The position numbers and the translations under genes were made by a program. From the NCBI RefSeq assembly GCF_002251795.1, contig NZ_NOXU01000015.1:1-64000 (forward strand): a stretch of DNA of 64,000 nt, written 5' to 3'. Source of the DNA: Niveispirillum lacus. GTDB lineage: Bacteria > Pseudomonadota > Alphaproteobacteria > Azospirillales > Azospirillaceae. Shown here piece after piece: positions 28,651 through 37,118 of the stretch. How positions within the stretch are numbered: position 1 is the first letter of the stretch; every line of letters starts with the position of its first letter. A model generated the notes under the pieces. That model made no database searches, was not told the DNA's origin, and saw only the letters and a program-made list of their open reading frames with translations.

Positions 28651-29688
28651 ATGGCCCAGGCCCGCATCAACGGCATTGCGCTTCGCGGTATTGTCTCTGC
28701 TCTACCGTCGCGAGTCGAAGATGTTGCCGACTTAGCTACCCGATTCGGTGCGGATCAGGCGGAACGCATTGCCGCCGCCACCGGTATTCGCCGCCGCCAT
28801 ATTGCAGCCGACGGCCAATGCATGTCGGACCTTGCTGTCCCCGCTGCCCGCCATCTATTGGATGGCCTGGGCTGGGCCGGTGACAATGTTGATCTCCTGA
28901 TCTGTGTGACACAGACACCCGACCACCCGCTACCCGCCACCGCCTGTCTGCTTCAGCAGCGCCTGGGGCTGAGTAAACAATGCGCGTCCTTCGATGTCGG
29001 ACTTGGCTGCTCCGGTTATGTTTATGGCCTCTGGCTTGCGGCTTCCCTTCTGGCCGGTATGGGCAGGGGACGCGCCCTCTTGATCGCTGGCGATACAACC
29101 AGCGTTACCCTGGATCGCGCCGACCGGTCGGTTGCACCGCTGTTTGGTGACGCCGCCACGGCTACCGCTTTGGAATGGAACCCTGGTGGCGGACTGTTGA
29201 CTGTGGATGTCGGCACGGACGGAACGGGTGGGCCCTACCTGATCCAGCCCGGTGGGGGCGCACGGCAACCCGACGGCCCGTTACTGTTCATGGATGGCAC
29301 CCAGGTCTTCGCCTTCACCCTGCGGGAGGTGCCCAAGGCCATCAGCGCCACCCTGGCGGCCGCTGCCTGCGCGATGAGCGATATCGACCATGTCGTCCTG
29401 CACCAAGCCAACGAAATGATGCTGAAGCGACTGGGTGCCAAGATCGGGGCCCACACGGATCAATTGGTCTTGGCCATGGCGGATCGGGGCAACACCAGTT
29501 CCGCGACGATCCCGTTGGCTATGACCGACGCCCTGTCCGCATCGCTGACAAGTGGCCGACGGCGCCTTCTTCTCTGCGGATTCGGGGTTGGATGGTCCTG
29601 GGGGACAGCCATCTGGGACACCGGTCCGGCCCTGATCAGCCAAACCTTGCTGGTTGACCCGGATGGGTCAGCTATTCCGGCTGATTGA
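28651..29688 (+). CDS. 3-oxoacyl-ACP synthase III-like protein (FabH-like)
   Basis: This 345-aa thiolase-fold protein has the KASIII triad positions C120 (DVGLGCSGYVYG), H251 (VVLHQANEMM) and N281 (DRGNTSSATIPLA). It would condense a CoA-linked acyl starter with malonyl carrier protein. It is the last gene of the cassette and ends 17 bp inside the tail of the convergent flbT gene. Similar carrier/reductase/KASIII sets are known from flagellin glycosylation islands of some gammaproteobacteria, which supports a glycan-acyl role. Confidence 0.87.
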   Translation: MAQARINGIALRGIVSALPSRVEDVADLATRFGADQAERIAAATGIRRRHIAADGQCMSDLAVPAARHLLDGLGWAGDNVDLLICVTQTPDHPLPATACLLQQRLGLSKQCASFDVGLGCSGYVYGLWLAASLLAGMGRGRALLIAGDTTSVTLDRADRSVAPLFGDAATATALEWNPGGGLLTVDVGTDGTGGPYLIQPGGGARQPDGPLLFMDGTQVFAFTLREVPKAISATLAAAACAMSDIDHVVLHQANEMMLKRLGAKIGAHTDQLVLAMADRGNTSSATIPLAMTDALSASLTSGRRRLLLCGFGVGWSWGTAIWDTGPALISQTLLVDPDGSAIPAD

Positions 29689-30133
29689 GCAAGGGGCGAC
29701 GGCGTACCTTGGTCACAACCACGGGCGCTTTTGCTGCTTTTTCCACCCCATCGGCACTCATGCTGGACGACTCGGCTGGGAACAGTTTGCGGCAGATTTT
29801 CAAGGCGCGATAGTAGTTCCCGGACTGAACCAGGGTCTGGATCTCATCAAATATCGCATTCTCTTCTGGCCGCGCCAGACGCGCTTCTTCCAGAATAATT
29901 CCAAATTTGATCAGGTTAAGTTCTGCATCCTCTGGAAAGATGTAAATAAGCTGAATAATGAAATAGAGTTTCTTTTCAATGGTATCGCAGTTTTCTTCCT
30001 TCAGGATTTCCCGCCCGCGCAGGAAATTCACCTTGTTATAGAAGAACAACGAAACAGGATGATCGCCGACGCCAAGCACGGCACCATTCACGATCAGTTT
30101 TTCACCCGGTCTCAGGACAAGTTTTAAAGGCAC
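29672..30133 (-). CDS. flbT: Flagellar biosynthesis repressor FlbT
   Basis: This 153-aa protein is FlbT: MPLKLVLRPGEKLIVNGAVL at the start, then RGREILKEENCDTIEKKLYFIIQLIYI and a helical middle. FlbT is an alphaproteobacterial regulator that binds the flagellin mRNA leader and acts opposite to FlaF in flagellin translation. A GTG start at 30133 has AGGA nine bases upstream. Flagellin lies upstream on the same strand, and the end overlaps the convergent KASIII-like gene by 17 bp. The C-terminal tail (about residues 125-153) is basic and variable. Confidence 0.92.
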   Translation of the reverse strand: MPLKLVLRPGEKLIVNGAVLGVGDHPVSLFFYNKVNFLRGREILKEENCDTIEKKLYFIIQLIYIFPEDAELNLIKFGIILEEARLARPEENAIFDEIQTLVQSGNYYRALKICRKLFPAESSSMSADGVEKAAKAPVVVTKVRRRPLLNQPE

Positions 30134-30302
30134 GGCGTCTTTTCCTGTTTCGGCATACCCAGCAGCAGAAGATAACCGCCCCGGGTAACACTAGGAAGTA
30201 AGCCACCCACCCCTTGCTGGTCATCAAAAAAAGACCAAAGGCATCGCAACTTTTTGCCCCAGGTCCGATGGATGGCTGTCGGTGGGATGAGCCTGAATCA
30301 GG

Positions 30303-30327
30303 AACGGCGGGCTTTTGGCCCGCCGTT
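30303..30327 (-). terminator. Hairpin after the flagellin gene
   Basis: A perfect 10-bp stem (30303-30312 with 30318-30327) with a 5-nt loop lies 24 bases after the flagellin stop. The T-run is weak on the minus strand, so partial readthrough into flbT is possible. Confidence 0.65.
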
Positions 30328-30351
30328 TCCCTTGCCTTACGGCCCTTTGGC

Positions 30352-32241
30352 TTAGAACAACCGCAGGATCGACTGCTGAGCCTGGTTGGCCAGCGAGAGG
30401 GAGATGGTGCCCAACTGCTGACGGGTCTGCAACAGCAGCAGGTTTGCACCTTCCTCGTTCTGGTCGGCCTGGACCAGCTTGTTCGCACCTTCAACCAACA
30501 CGTTGGAGAACTCGTTAGTGAAGCTCTCGCGCGTCTGGATGACGTTCAGGTTTGTCGACAGAGCCTGCGAAGCGCCACGCAGGGTGGAGGTCGCAAAATC
30601 CAGGCTGGCGACAGCCTTGTCGATATCCGCACGGTCCAGGAAGTTGTTCTGCGCATAGTCGATACGCAGGCCCTGGCCATCGGTCGTAACGTTACGGCTG
30701 ACCACCTGGATGTTCGAGGTGTTGTCGGCGTTGAACTGAACGGCCAGGTCATTTTCGGTGTTGGCGTCTGTACGCTGCACCGTGGTCAGATTGGCCGAAG
30801 CGTTCGTCGACGCCGTCTGCTTCACCGTCTTGCTGTCGACCGTGACACGGACCGTACCGCTGTCGAAGGTCAGCGAGTTTTCACCATCTGCCAGCTTCGC
30901 GTTGCCACGGGCATTATTGCCAGAGCGCTCCACGGTCACGCCATTGAGGTTCGTAGCCGACAGAGTGATGTCGACATTCTTTTCAATGGTGGAGACACCG
31001 TTTGCCGACGTGCCCAGAGCCTCGAGCTGCGTACGGTCAACCGTGAAGGAGACCGTTGTACCCGACGAGAAGGTCAGCGAGACATTCTTCGTCGCCGCGT
31101 TAGAGGTCGTCGCACCGATGCTGAAGCTGGTGCCGGTACCTGACGTTTCGTTGGAGGTGATGGTGAAGCTGGTTACGCTGCCATCATCATTGGCCGGGCC
31201 ATCCGCAATCGTGAACCGGTTAGAACCAGTCGCGCCGACACCGGCCTCGACCAGACCCTGAAGGGCCGTACGAACCGCCTCACGACGATCAGCCGGATCC
31301 GCCGAGTTGACATCGGAAGCGGTCGCCTCATACACGAAGGACTGACCGTTGACCGTCGCCGTGAAGGTGTCACCTTCTTCGATCGCGCCACCGATATTGA
31401 TCCGCGAAACCTGCGCAACGCCCGAAGAGCCATTGTTGACACCAGCGGTCGTCGTGCTGGCCACCGCGGACTGGGTGTTGTCGAAGAACTTGAACGTGCG
31501 CGATTCGCCGTTCTCGGTCACAATCGCCGTGCGCTCGCGGCCGGTGTTACCACGCAGCTCAATGCTGATATCAGCAAAGTTGCCGGAGGTGGAGGACAGG
31601 GTGCCCGACACTTTCAACGAAGCGATGCCGCGAGAATTTTCGGCATTGGCAATGTCTTCCAGATCGGCGCTGATCGCGCCAGAACCCGAAACTTTGACCG
31701 CGTAGGTGTCGGCGCGAATAACGTTCGTGACACTGCTGTTCGACAGGCCAGCCAGTTCGTTAACGTCGGCGCGGCTCTCGGAGGTGCTGTCCAGCGTCAG
31801 GCCATTGCCTGCCAGCAGGTTCTTACCCTGGTAACCGCTGTCGCCGGCGATCTTGTCGATCTGCTCCTTAATGCGGTTGAACTGCTCAGCCAGCGACTTA
31901 CGGGTCGCGATGGAGGCAGCGTCATTGCCAAGGTTGGAGTAAGCGGTCGTGGTGAGACCCTTGGCCTGCTGGACCAGATCTTCGATGGCGGTGATACCCT
32001 TATCACCGGCCTGGATCGTGCTGATCGCTTGGCCCATCGCCTCCTTGAGGCTCGACAAATCGCCGGCGCGGGTATTCAAACCCTTCGCAGCAAAGAACGA
32101 AGTGGGGCCGTCAAGGGCGCTGTTGACCTTGTTGCCGGTCGCAAGACGGGACTGAATCCCTTCGACCTGCTTATTCGTCTTCTGCAGGAGCAGAAGGTTG
32201 TTACGCATACCAGCGGTAAGGCTGACGTCACTGGAAGACAT
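30352..32241 (-). CDS. Flagellin, large form
   Basis: This 629-aa flagellin has conserved ends: an N-terminal D0/D1 region (DVSLTAGMRNNLLLLQKTNKQVEGIQSRLATG) and a C-terminal D1/D0 region (RGASQALSTNLNVIQTRESF ... LSLANQAQQSILRLF). The middle, about residues 150-530, is Ser/Thr/Asn-rich, which fits surface-exposed, potentially glycosylated domains. A GDTFTATVNGQSFVYEA module at about 289-305 recurs in the hook protein and FlgL of this window. The ATG at 32241 has AAAGGAGAG upstream. A sigma-28-like promoter lies about 63 bp upstream, and the gene neighbours flbT and the nonulosonate cassette. Confidence 0.93.
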   Translation of the reverse strand: MSSSDVSLTAGMRNNLLLLQKTNKQVEGIQSRLATGNKVNSALDGPTSFFAAKGLNTRAGDLSSLKEAMGQAISTIQAGDKGITAIEDLVQQAKGLTTTAYSNLGNDAASIATRKSLAEQFNRIKEQIDKIAGDSGYQGKNLLAGNGLTLDSTSESRADVNELAGLSNSSVTNVIRADTYAVKVSGSGAISADLEDIANAENSRGIASLKVSGTLSSTSGNFADISIELRGNTGRERTAIVTENGESRTFKFFDNTQSAVASTTTAGVNNGSSGVAQVSRINIGGAIEEGDTFTATVNGQSFVYEATASDVNSADPADRREAVRTALQGLVEAGVGATGSNRFTIADGPANDDGSVTSFTITSNETSGTGTSFSIGATTSNAATKNVSLTFSSGTTVSFTVDRTQLEALGTSANGVSTIEKNVDITLSATNLNGVTVERSGNNARGNAKLADGENSLTFDSGTVRVTVDSKTVKQTASTNASANLTTVQRTDANTENDLAVQFNADNTSNIQVVSRNVTTDGQGLRIDYAQNNFLDRADIDKAVASLDFATSTLRGASQALSTNLNVIQTRESFTNEFSNVLVEGANKLVQADQNEEGANLLLLQTRQQLGTISLSLANQAQQSILRLF

Positions 32242-32581
32242 AGTATCTCTCCTTTGGAGGTATGGTTTACCCGAATTTTTCGGGTTGAGGACAGGGAACA
32301 CCCTTATCCGGAAAGAGTCAAGCCGTTTAAGCGCTCGAGCAGGCAACTATACGGAGGGTCAGGGTGCCGACCCACAAGCGGCCTGACCGCACCTTCTGTC
32401 CATAAGCCGGTTCATGGCTGGAGGAGCGCACCCAAAGGCCACAACAAGCTGCCCCTCATAGCTGTCAAAGCGGCCTGCGGAGTATTTTAAGCCAATGGCT
32501 TTAGCAATATTGCTCAAAAATTAAATAAAATGCGGGACACTACACCACATGCGCAATCACCCGTAACCGAAACCAAGACAT
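32242..32581 (-). other. Flagellin upstream intergenic region (340 bp)
   Basis: This stretch has no convincing gene. It holds the flagellin ribosome-binding site (AAAGGAG, 32250-32256 region), a leader of about 60 nt that is the expected FlbT target, and a sigma-28-like promoter at 32304-32329. The part from about 32480 to 32540 is AT-rich (TAAGCCAATGGC ... AAATTAAATAAAATG) and may contain an enhancer or terminator for the FlaG-like gene. Confidence 0.6.
32304..32329 (-). promoter_or_regulatory. Sigma-28 (FliA)-like promoter of flagellin
   Basis: On the minus strand, TAAA (32326-32329) is followed after 14 bases by CCGGATAA (32304-32311). This resembles the flagellar sigma-28 consensus TAAA-N15-GCCGATAA, with two differences in the -10 element. 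It lies 63 bases before the flagellin ATG. Confidence 0.55.
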
Positions 32582-33067
32582 TCAGGCTACAAAATTGACG
32601 GAACTGACCACATTGCCGCCACCGGCAATGGACACGGTCGGAGAGGCTGCCACCGTCGGCGTTACGCCGCGCGACACACCAAAACCCGGAACCGCAGAGC
32701 CGGATGAGGCGGAGAGTGCACTCACGCCCTCCCGCGCCAAGGACAATAGCCTGTTGCTGCGCGCTTCAGGGTCAGCGGAACGGCTATCAGAACCTTCGAA
32801 ACCCAGGCCCTCCCGGCCACGCAGTTGGTATTCGCGAACAACCTGCTTGGACGGGTACTGCGCCTCAACATCGCCACTGCCCCCATCACGGAACTGCAGA
32901 ATGGCAACTGCGGCGTCACTGTCATACTGCACGACGGGGCTGATAAAAGGAAGTTGGGCGGCCCGGACCGCCTGAGGAGGAGTCGAGGTCTCTGGTGCCG
33001 CGACGCTGCTCTGCGCTACCGCGGGCACAACAGGTGGCAAAACAGTCCTGATCCCCTCAATCTGCAT
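32582..33067 (-). CDS. FlaG-like hypothetical flagellar protein
   Basis: This 161-aa protein has a central segment DAAVAILQFRDGGSGDVEAQ followed by YPSKQVVREYQLRG, which looks like the FlaG pattern (strand, turn, QIPSEEVLR). The N-terminus is Pro/Ala-rich and the C-terminus is Ser/Val/Gly-rich. No signal peptide is seen. It lies upstream of flagellin on the same strand, 340 bp away, and downstream of the TPR-GT9 protein. FlaG affects filament length in some bacteria; the assignment here rests on a short resemblance and location. Confidence 0.55.
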   Translation of the reverse strand: MQIEGIRTVLPPVVPAVAQSSVAAPETSTPPQAVRAAQLPFISPVVQYDSDAAVAILQFRDGGSGDVEAQYPSKQVVREYQLRGREGLGFEGSDSRSADPEARSNRLLSLAREGVSALSASSGSAVPGFGVSRGVTPTVAASPTVSIAGGGNVVSSVNFVA

Positions 33068-33260
33068 GGCCGGAAGCCTTCTTCTCTACCTTACCACCAT
33101 ATCGCAGCTGCAGAGGAAGCGCAAACGGATTCTTCAGTGTCGGCAAGTTGGCTGAATCACCAGGGAGTCCGAGCATTGCTCCCTAGTCGGGCCAACAACT
33201 GAAATCATTTCGCGATCGTTCGGGTGGAGTCGTTTTTTTCTTTGAATACAACCTTTAGAC

Positions 33261-33301
33261 TTAATTCGATCTTTCCAAGGCCCATACTGAAATCGAATTA
33301 A
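33261..33301. repeat. Inverted repeat at the end of the TPR-GT9 gene
   Basis: A perfect 10-bp inverted repeat (33261-33270 with 33292-33301) with 21 bases between the arms spans the stop codon. It could act as an AT-rich hairpin terminator or protect the mRNA end. Confidence 0.4.
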
Positions 33302-35186
33302 CCAATTTGGCGATTACGGGCTGCCAGTTACCCCATTCAGTTTGGCGAAACAGCCGCAACCCAGGGTACCAGGGATTATCCTCCCGTGATCGCAGCCAGC
33401 GCCAGCAACCATCGTATCGGGACAATACCCAGGTCGGCCGCCCGAGGGCTGCCGACAGATGGATGACAGCCGTATCCACGCCGATCACCAGGTCCAACTC
33501 GGCAGCCAGCGCTGCTGTATCGGCAAAGTCAGAAAGGTCGCTGGTCCAATCCGCAATGGTCAGCAAGGACTGCGCCTGTTGGGCTGCTTTTGGCCCTTTC
33601 TGCAGGCTGACCAGACTGATCCCGGCTATGCCCATCAAGCCGTCTAGCTGCGGCAAGGCAAGGCTTCGGCGGCGATCAGTGGCTGCGGCCCTTGGATCAT
33701 CCGCACGTCCATCACCAGCCCACACTAACCCTACCTTCAGACCGGGCAGGGCAAGAAGGCGTTCCCGCCAGGGCTGCCGCCGATCCGCCGGCACGCGCAA
33801 ATAGGGGATCTGCGCCGGGATGGCAGCAAGCCTGTCGGTGTCCAGCCGCAACGGCAGCCCGAGCAATGGACAGCGGCATGTAAAACCGGCAGGGATTGGC
33901 TCCCCCAATCGCGTCACACTGGTGGCCGCTGGCAAACTGTCACGGAATAACCGGACCAAGGCCGGCTGCACCTGCAGGGCGACCTCAATCCCCATATCCA
34001 GCAGGCGCGGAACGTAGCGTATGAACTGCAGACTATCGCCATGGCCTTGTTCGGCATGGACCAACAGACGCCCACCGGGCGGCTGGGCGACACCATCCCA
34101 AACCGGCAGGGCCTGTAACGCTGGGTTCAGGCCAAATCCCGGCATGTGCCAACGCCACTCATACTCACGCCACCCCTCAGCCAGATCACCGGCCCGCAGC
34201 CTCGCCTGCGCCCTCTGCCAGTGACCGACGGCGAGTGCGGGGGACAAGGTCAGAACACGGCGATAACAGGCCTCTGCGCCCGCATCATCACCCAGGTCGC
34301 CCCACACATTACCAAGATTGAGCAAGGCTGGGATGTTGTCAGGCTCGGCATCAAGCACAGCCTGCAACGACTGCACCGCCTCTGCCAGCAAGCCCAGCCC
34401 ATGCTGGGCAACGGCAAGTGCTATACCCGCGCGGGCCGGGGCACCTGGTTGCCTGATTACAGTGAGGGCAGCATCGCGCGCTTCCTCAAACCGACCCAGG
34501 ATGGCCAGAGTGTCAGATCTTCCCAGCAGCAGATCACTGTCGGTCGGCGCGCGCTGCAACCCCGCTTCAAAGGCCAGTAGCGCCTCTTGATGCTTCTCCC
34601 GCCGCAGAAGTGCTTGTCCCAACCGGTACGAGATGGGACCTCGCTCCGGCGCCAGAAGATGTGCTTCCCGCAGGTGCTCGACCGCATCAGGTCGCTCCAA
34701 ACCATCGGCACCCGCATGCCGATTATATAATGTCGCGGCCAGATTATTCTTCGCCGCCGGGTGCTGTGGCACCAGCGACAGGACCTCGCGCAGGGTTTTC
34801 TCGGCCTCCGATTCCCGGCCCAGCGCTGCCAGGATCGCGCCACTTTCGGCCAGCGCCTCCGCGCGACGGACAGGAATGGCGGCAAACAGGTCCGCTGCCT
34901 GTGCCAGCGACTCCAGGGCGGCGATGTTATCGCCGGTCTGTCGCAGGGCAATGCCCAGATTGAGCAGCCACTCACCAACCCCGGGTTTGAGCCGGATGGC
35001 GGTGCGCAGTGACTTCACCGCAGCTCCTGGCTTCTTTTGGCCAAGGGTTGCCATGCCCAGTAAATAGTGAACATCCGCAAGACCGGGGGCCGAGACCAGG
35101 ATCTCACGGTAAAGAGCCTCCGCCCCCGCCAGGTCGCCAGCCTGATGCGACAAGACGGCCCGGTCGATCAGGGCATTGATTGTCAT
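33261..35186 (-). CDS. TPR protein with C-terminal GT9-like (heptosyltransferase-fold) domain
   Basis: This 641-aa protein has about eight or nine tetratricopeptide repeats over residues 1-330 (for example AGAEALYREILVSAPGLADV, NNLAATLYNRHAG, LLNLGNVWGDLGDDAGAEA). A C-terminal region resembling GT9 glycosyltransferases follows: LKVGLVWAGDG, SLQKGPKAA and DLVIGVDTAVIHLSAALGRPTW. The DTAVIHL motif is intact. Such fusions are frequent near flagellin in Azospirillaceae and are candidates for flagellin O-glycosylation, but this is inferred. It is coupled to an upstream lipoprotein gene with one base between stop and start. Confidence 0.82.
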   Translation of the reverse strand: MTINALIDRAVLSHQAGDLAGAEALYREILVSAPGLADVHYLLGMATLGQKKPGAAVKSLRTAIRLKPGVGEWLLNLGIALRQTGDNIAALESLAQAADLFAAIPVRRAEALAESGAILAALGRESEAEKTLREVLSLVPQHPAAKNNLAATLYNRHAGADGLERPDAVEHLREAHLLAPERGPISYRLGQALLRREKHQEALLAFEAGLQRAPTDSDLLLGRSDTLAILGRFEEARDAALTVIRQPGAPARAGIALAVAQHGLGLLAEAVQSLQAVLDAEPDNIPALLNLGNVWGDLGDDAGAEACYRRVLTLSPALAVGHWQRAQARLRAGDLAEGWREYEWRWHMPGFGLNPALQALPVWDGVAQPPGGRLLVHAEQGHGDSLQFIRYVPRLLDMGIEVALQVQPALVRLFRDSLPAATSVTRLGEPIPAGFTCRCPLLGLPLRLDTDRLAAIPAQIPYLRVPADRRQPWRERLLALPGLKVGLVWAGDGRADDPRAAATDRRRSLALPQLDGLMGIAGISLVSLQKGPKAAQQAQSLLTIADWTSDLSDFADTAALAAELDLVIGVDTAVIHLSAALGRPTWVLSRYDGCWRWLRSREDNPWYPGLRLFRQTEWGNWQPVIAKLVNSISVWALERSN

Positions 35187-35187
35187 A

Positions 35188-35460
35188 TCAGATACCTGTC
35201 TTCGGCGAGGGGGCGGCCTTAGCCGGGACGGCGGGCTTGGCCGCTCCGGCCGGCGGCGGAGCGGGCACAGGTACGGGGGGTGGAACGGGTGCCGGCGTCG
35301 GGTTGACGGTTGGTACAGGCGGCGGCTCCGCCGGTGATGGCGGGCGCGACGGCACATACATATAATTGTCGTTCACCTGCCCCTCATGGCTGGCGCAGGC
35401 ACCAAGCCCCGCAGCAAAACCTAGAACAAGCAGCGGGAACACAATCCGATTTCTAGCCAC
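35188..35460 (-). CDS. Proline-rich small lipoprotein
   Basis: This 90-aa protein has a lipoprotein signal (FPLLVLGFAAGLGAC, lipid-modified Cys22) followed by a short region with NDNYMYVPSR and a long proline/alanine-rich tail typical of spacers that cross the peptidoglycan. The stop lies one base before the TPR-GT9 start, so they are probably one transcript. No family is recognised. Confidence 0.7.
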   Translation of the reverse strand: MARNRIVFPLLVLGFAAGLGACASHEGQVNDNYMYVPSRPPSPAEPPPVPTVNPTPAPVPPPVPVPAPPPAGAAKPAVPAKAAPSPKTGI

Positions 35461-35566
35461 GCCACGTCACCCTTCTGCGATCCGGTCAGCACAGACTACG
35501 CCCGGCCCGCCAGGGGTTGAACCGGAATCATGATGGCTCGCGGTCTATGAAAACCATGCGCGCATG

Positions 35567-36256
35567 TCAGCGGGAGATTTTGTCCAGAAAACCCTCGTCC
35601 TGAACGACAATGTAGCCGTTGCGGTAGATGATAGCGCCTGACGCCTGAAAGCTCTTCAGCGTCTTGTTCACAATCTCCCGCGACACCCCTAACATATTGG
35701 CTAGGTCTTCCTGGCTGACAAAGGCTGCGATCCGGGTACCTGTGTCAGTCTGTCGCCCATAATTCTGCGCCAGCATCAAAATCCGTTTGGCCAGACGGCG
35801 TGTGACATTCAGGAACACGGTGTCTTCGATGATCGAACTGGTCCAGCGCACCCGTTCGCATAAAACGCTCATCAACCGGATACACAGATCGGCACGCTGC
35901 TCTAAAAAGGGCATGAAGTCCCGCCGATCAATACGGAGAAGCTCTGTGGGCTCTTGGGCGACAACGGTTGCCGTGCGTTCACCACCATCCAGCATGGCGA
36001 TTTCGCCAAAGACGGCACCGGTGTCCATGATGTTCAACAGCATGACTTTGGCGTCCTGCGACTCGGTCTGTACCGCGACACGGCCGCGCAGGATCACGTA
36101 AAGGCTGTCTCCGGGATCACCCTTGGCGAAAATGCGTTCCTCGGCCACCGCCCGCCGCACCTTGGCAAAGTCAAGGACGGCCTGCATCTCCGCGTCATTC
36201 AACACGCCGAACAAACGGTTACGGCGAAGGAGGCCAGGCTCTATAAGGGATACCAA
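35567..36256 (-). CDS. Crp/Fnr family transcriptional regulator
   Basis: The 229-aa protein has an N-terminal cyclic-nucleotide-binding domain with the phosphate-binding signature FGEIAMLDGGERTAT (residues 83-97; Glu85, Arg94, Thr95, Ala96) and a C-terminal helix-turn-helix (SQEDLANMLGVSREIVNKTL, 181-200). The recognition helix keeps the RE pair (Arg193, Glu194) that reads TGTGA in CRP; the third contact is Lys198 instead of Arg. No Fnr-type Cys cluster is visible, so cyclic nucleotide sensing is likely. A TTG at 36256 with GGGAGA upstream is the best start and gives normal length; the longer in-frame extension is unlike the family. It is downstream of tfuA in the RiPP-like cluster. Confidence 0.88.
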   Translation of the reverse strand: MVSLIEPGLLRRNRLFGVLNDAEMQAVLDFAKVRRAVAEERIFAKGDPGDSLYVILRGRVAVQTESQDAKVMLLNIMDTGAVFGEIAMLDGGERTATVVAQEPTELLRIDRRDFMPFLEQRADLCIRLMSVLCERVRWTSSIIEDTVFLNVTRRLAKRILMLAQNYGRQTDTGTRIAAFVSQEDLANMLGVSREIVNKTLKSFQASGAIIYRNGYIVVQDEGFLDKISR

Positions 36257-36338
36257 GGCAATCTCCCTGTCATTGGCGCTGGTCCGGGCTGAGCCGCACC
36301 ATCGCCTCAGGATTGATTCCGTGGCTTCAGAATGCAAG

Positions 36339-37088
36339 TCAAACGGGCGTTCGCAGAACGGGACGCGCCACCTGCTCCCACATGGTCGTATGTTCGAAAG
36401 CGTAGAGCGGCCGGACGCCCAAGGTCCCGGATGTGATCTTATCACGCAGTCGGGTCAGCAGGGTAACAGCATCCTCGCGTTTCTGATCCGCCCGCCCGAC
36501 TGGCAGCCACTCACGGAACGCCTCAATCTCGGCGGGGTCGACCTCGCCCTCCTCCCCTGCCTCGCGCAGGATGCGGCCATAGTTGCGCTCACGATAGCTG
36601 AGGTCCTTGGCAACCTCCTCAAGCCGACGACGGGAAGATATCGACAGGATGCCGGCGGCAAAGGCGTCGGAGAGTGTCCGGCGGATATTCACCATGGCCT
36701 CGGAAAGGCATGGATAACCCAGTTCCGCCGGCCCATGGGTGACTGCCACCTCATCATCATCTTCCAGCCGGCCATCGGCGTAGGCATCAAAGATCGCGCC
36801 CACACCCTCCATCCCGAATGTCGCCAATTCAGCCGCACGTAATGCTCCCATGCTGGCAGCACCAAGGACCGGTATGCCCATGGACATCGCGAAAAGGATT
36901 TCCTTGTGCCAGACGGCGGGCACATTTTCGAAATAACCGTCGATGATGGCGATGGCGGCTGGGCGGTCCATGACCGCCCGCAGCACATCACCTTGGGCTA
37001 CCGGCGGGCGATAGTCGGCATTAAGAACGCGGGACGCGGTCGCAACCGGCAGGGTCGGCCCCAGGAAAACAATGACAGGGTTGTTCAT
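36339..37088 (-). CDS. TfuA-like protein, partner of YcaO
   Basis: This 249-aa protein carries the TfuA core at about residues 48-170: AIIDGYFENVPAVWHKEIL, GIPVLGAASMGALRAAEL and FGMEGVGAIFDAYADGRLEDDDEV. TfuA, first found in the trifolitoxin locus, works with YcaO; TfuA-YcaO pairs install thioamides in peptides or in methyl-coenzyme M reductase, TfuA probably delivering sulfide. It starts 30 bp after the ycaO stop on the same strand. The C-terminal 80 residues are helical and acidic. With ycaO and the small gene upstream it makes a minimal thioamide-type RiPP operon. Confidence 0.92.
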   Translation of the reverse strand: MNNPVIVFLGPTLPVATASRVLNADYRPPVAQGDVLRAVMDRPAAIAIIDGYFENVPAVWHKEILFAMSMGIPVLGAASMGALRAAELATFGMEGVGAIFDAYADGRLEDDDEVAVTHGPAELGYPCLSEAMVNIRRTLSDAFAAGILSISSRRRLEEVAKDLSYRERNYGRILREAGEEGEVDPAEIEAFREWLPVGRADQKREDAVTLLTRLRDKITSGTLGVRPLYAFEHTTMWEQVARPVLRTPV

Positions 37089-37118
37089 GACAGTCCCTTT
37101 CAGCCATATCTGACACGG

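Noticed and set aside
35180-35365. Plus-strand glycine-rich frame opposite the lipoprotein
   Set aside because: It is the reverse of the proline-rich lipoprotein tail; the minus strand has a clear lipobox.
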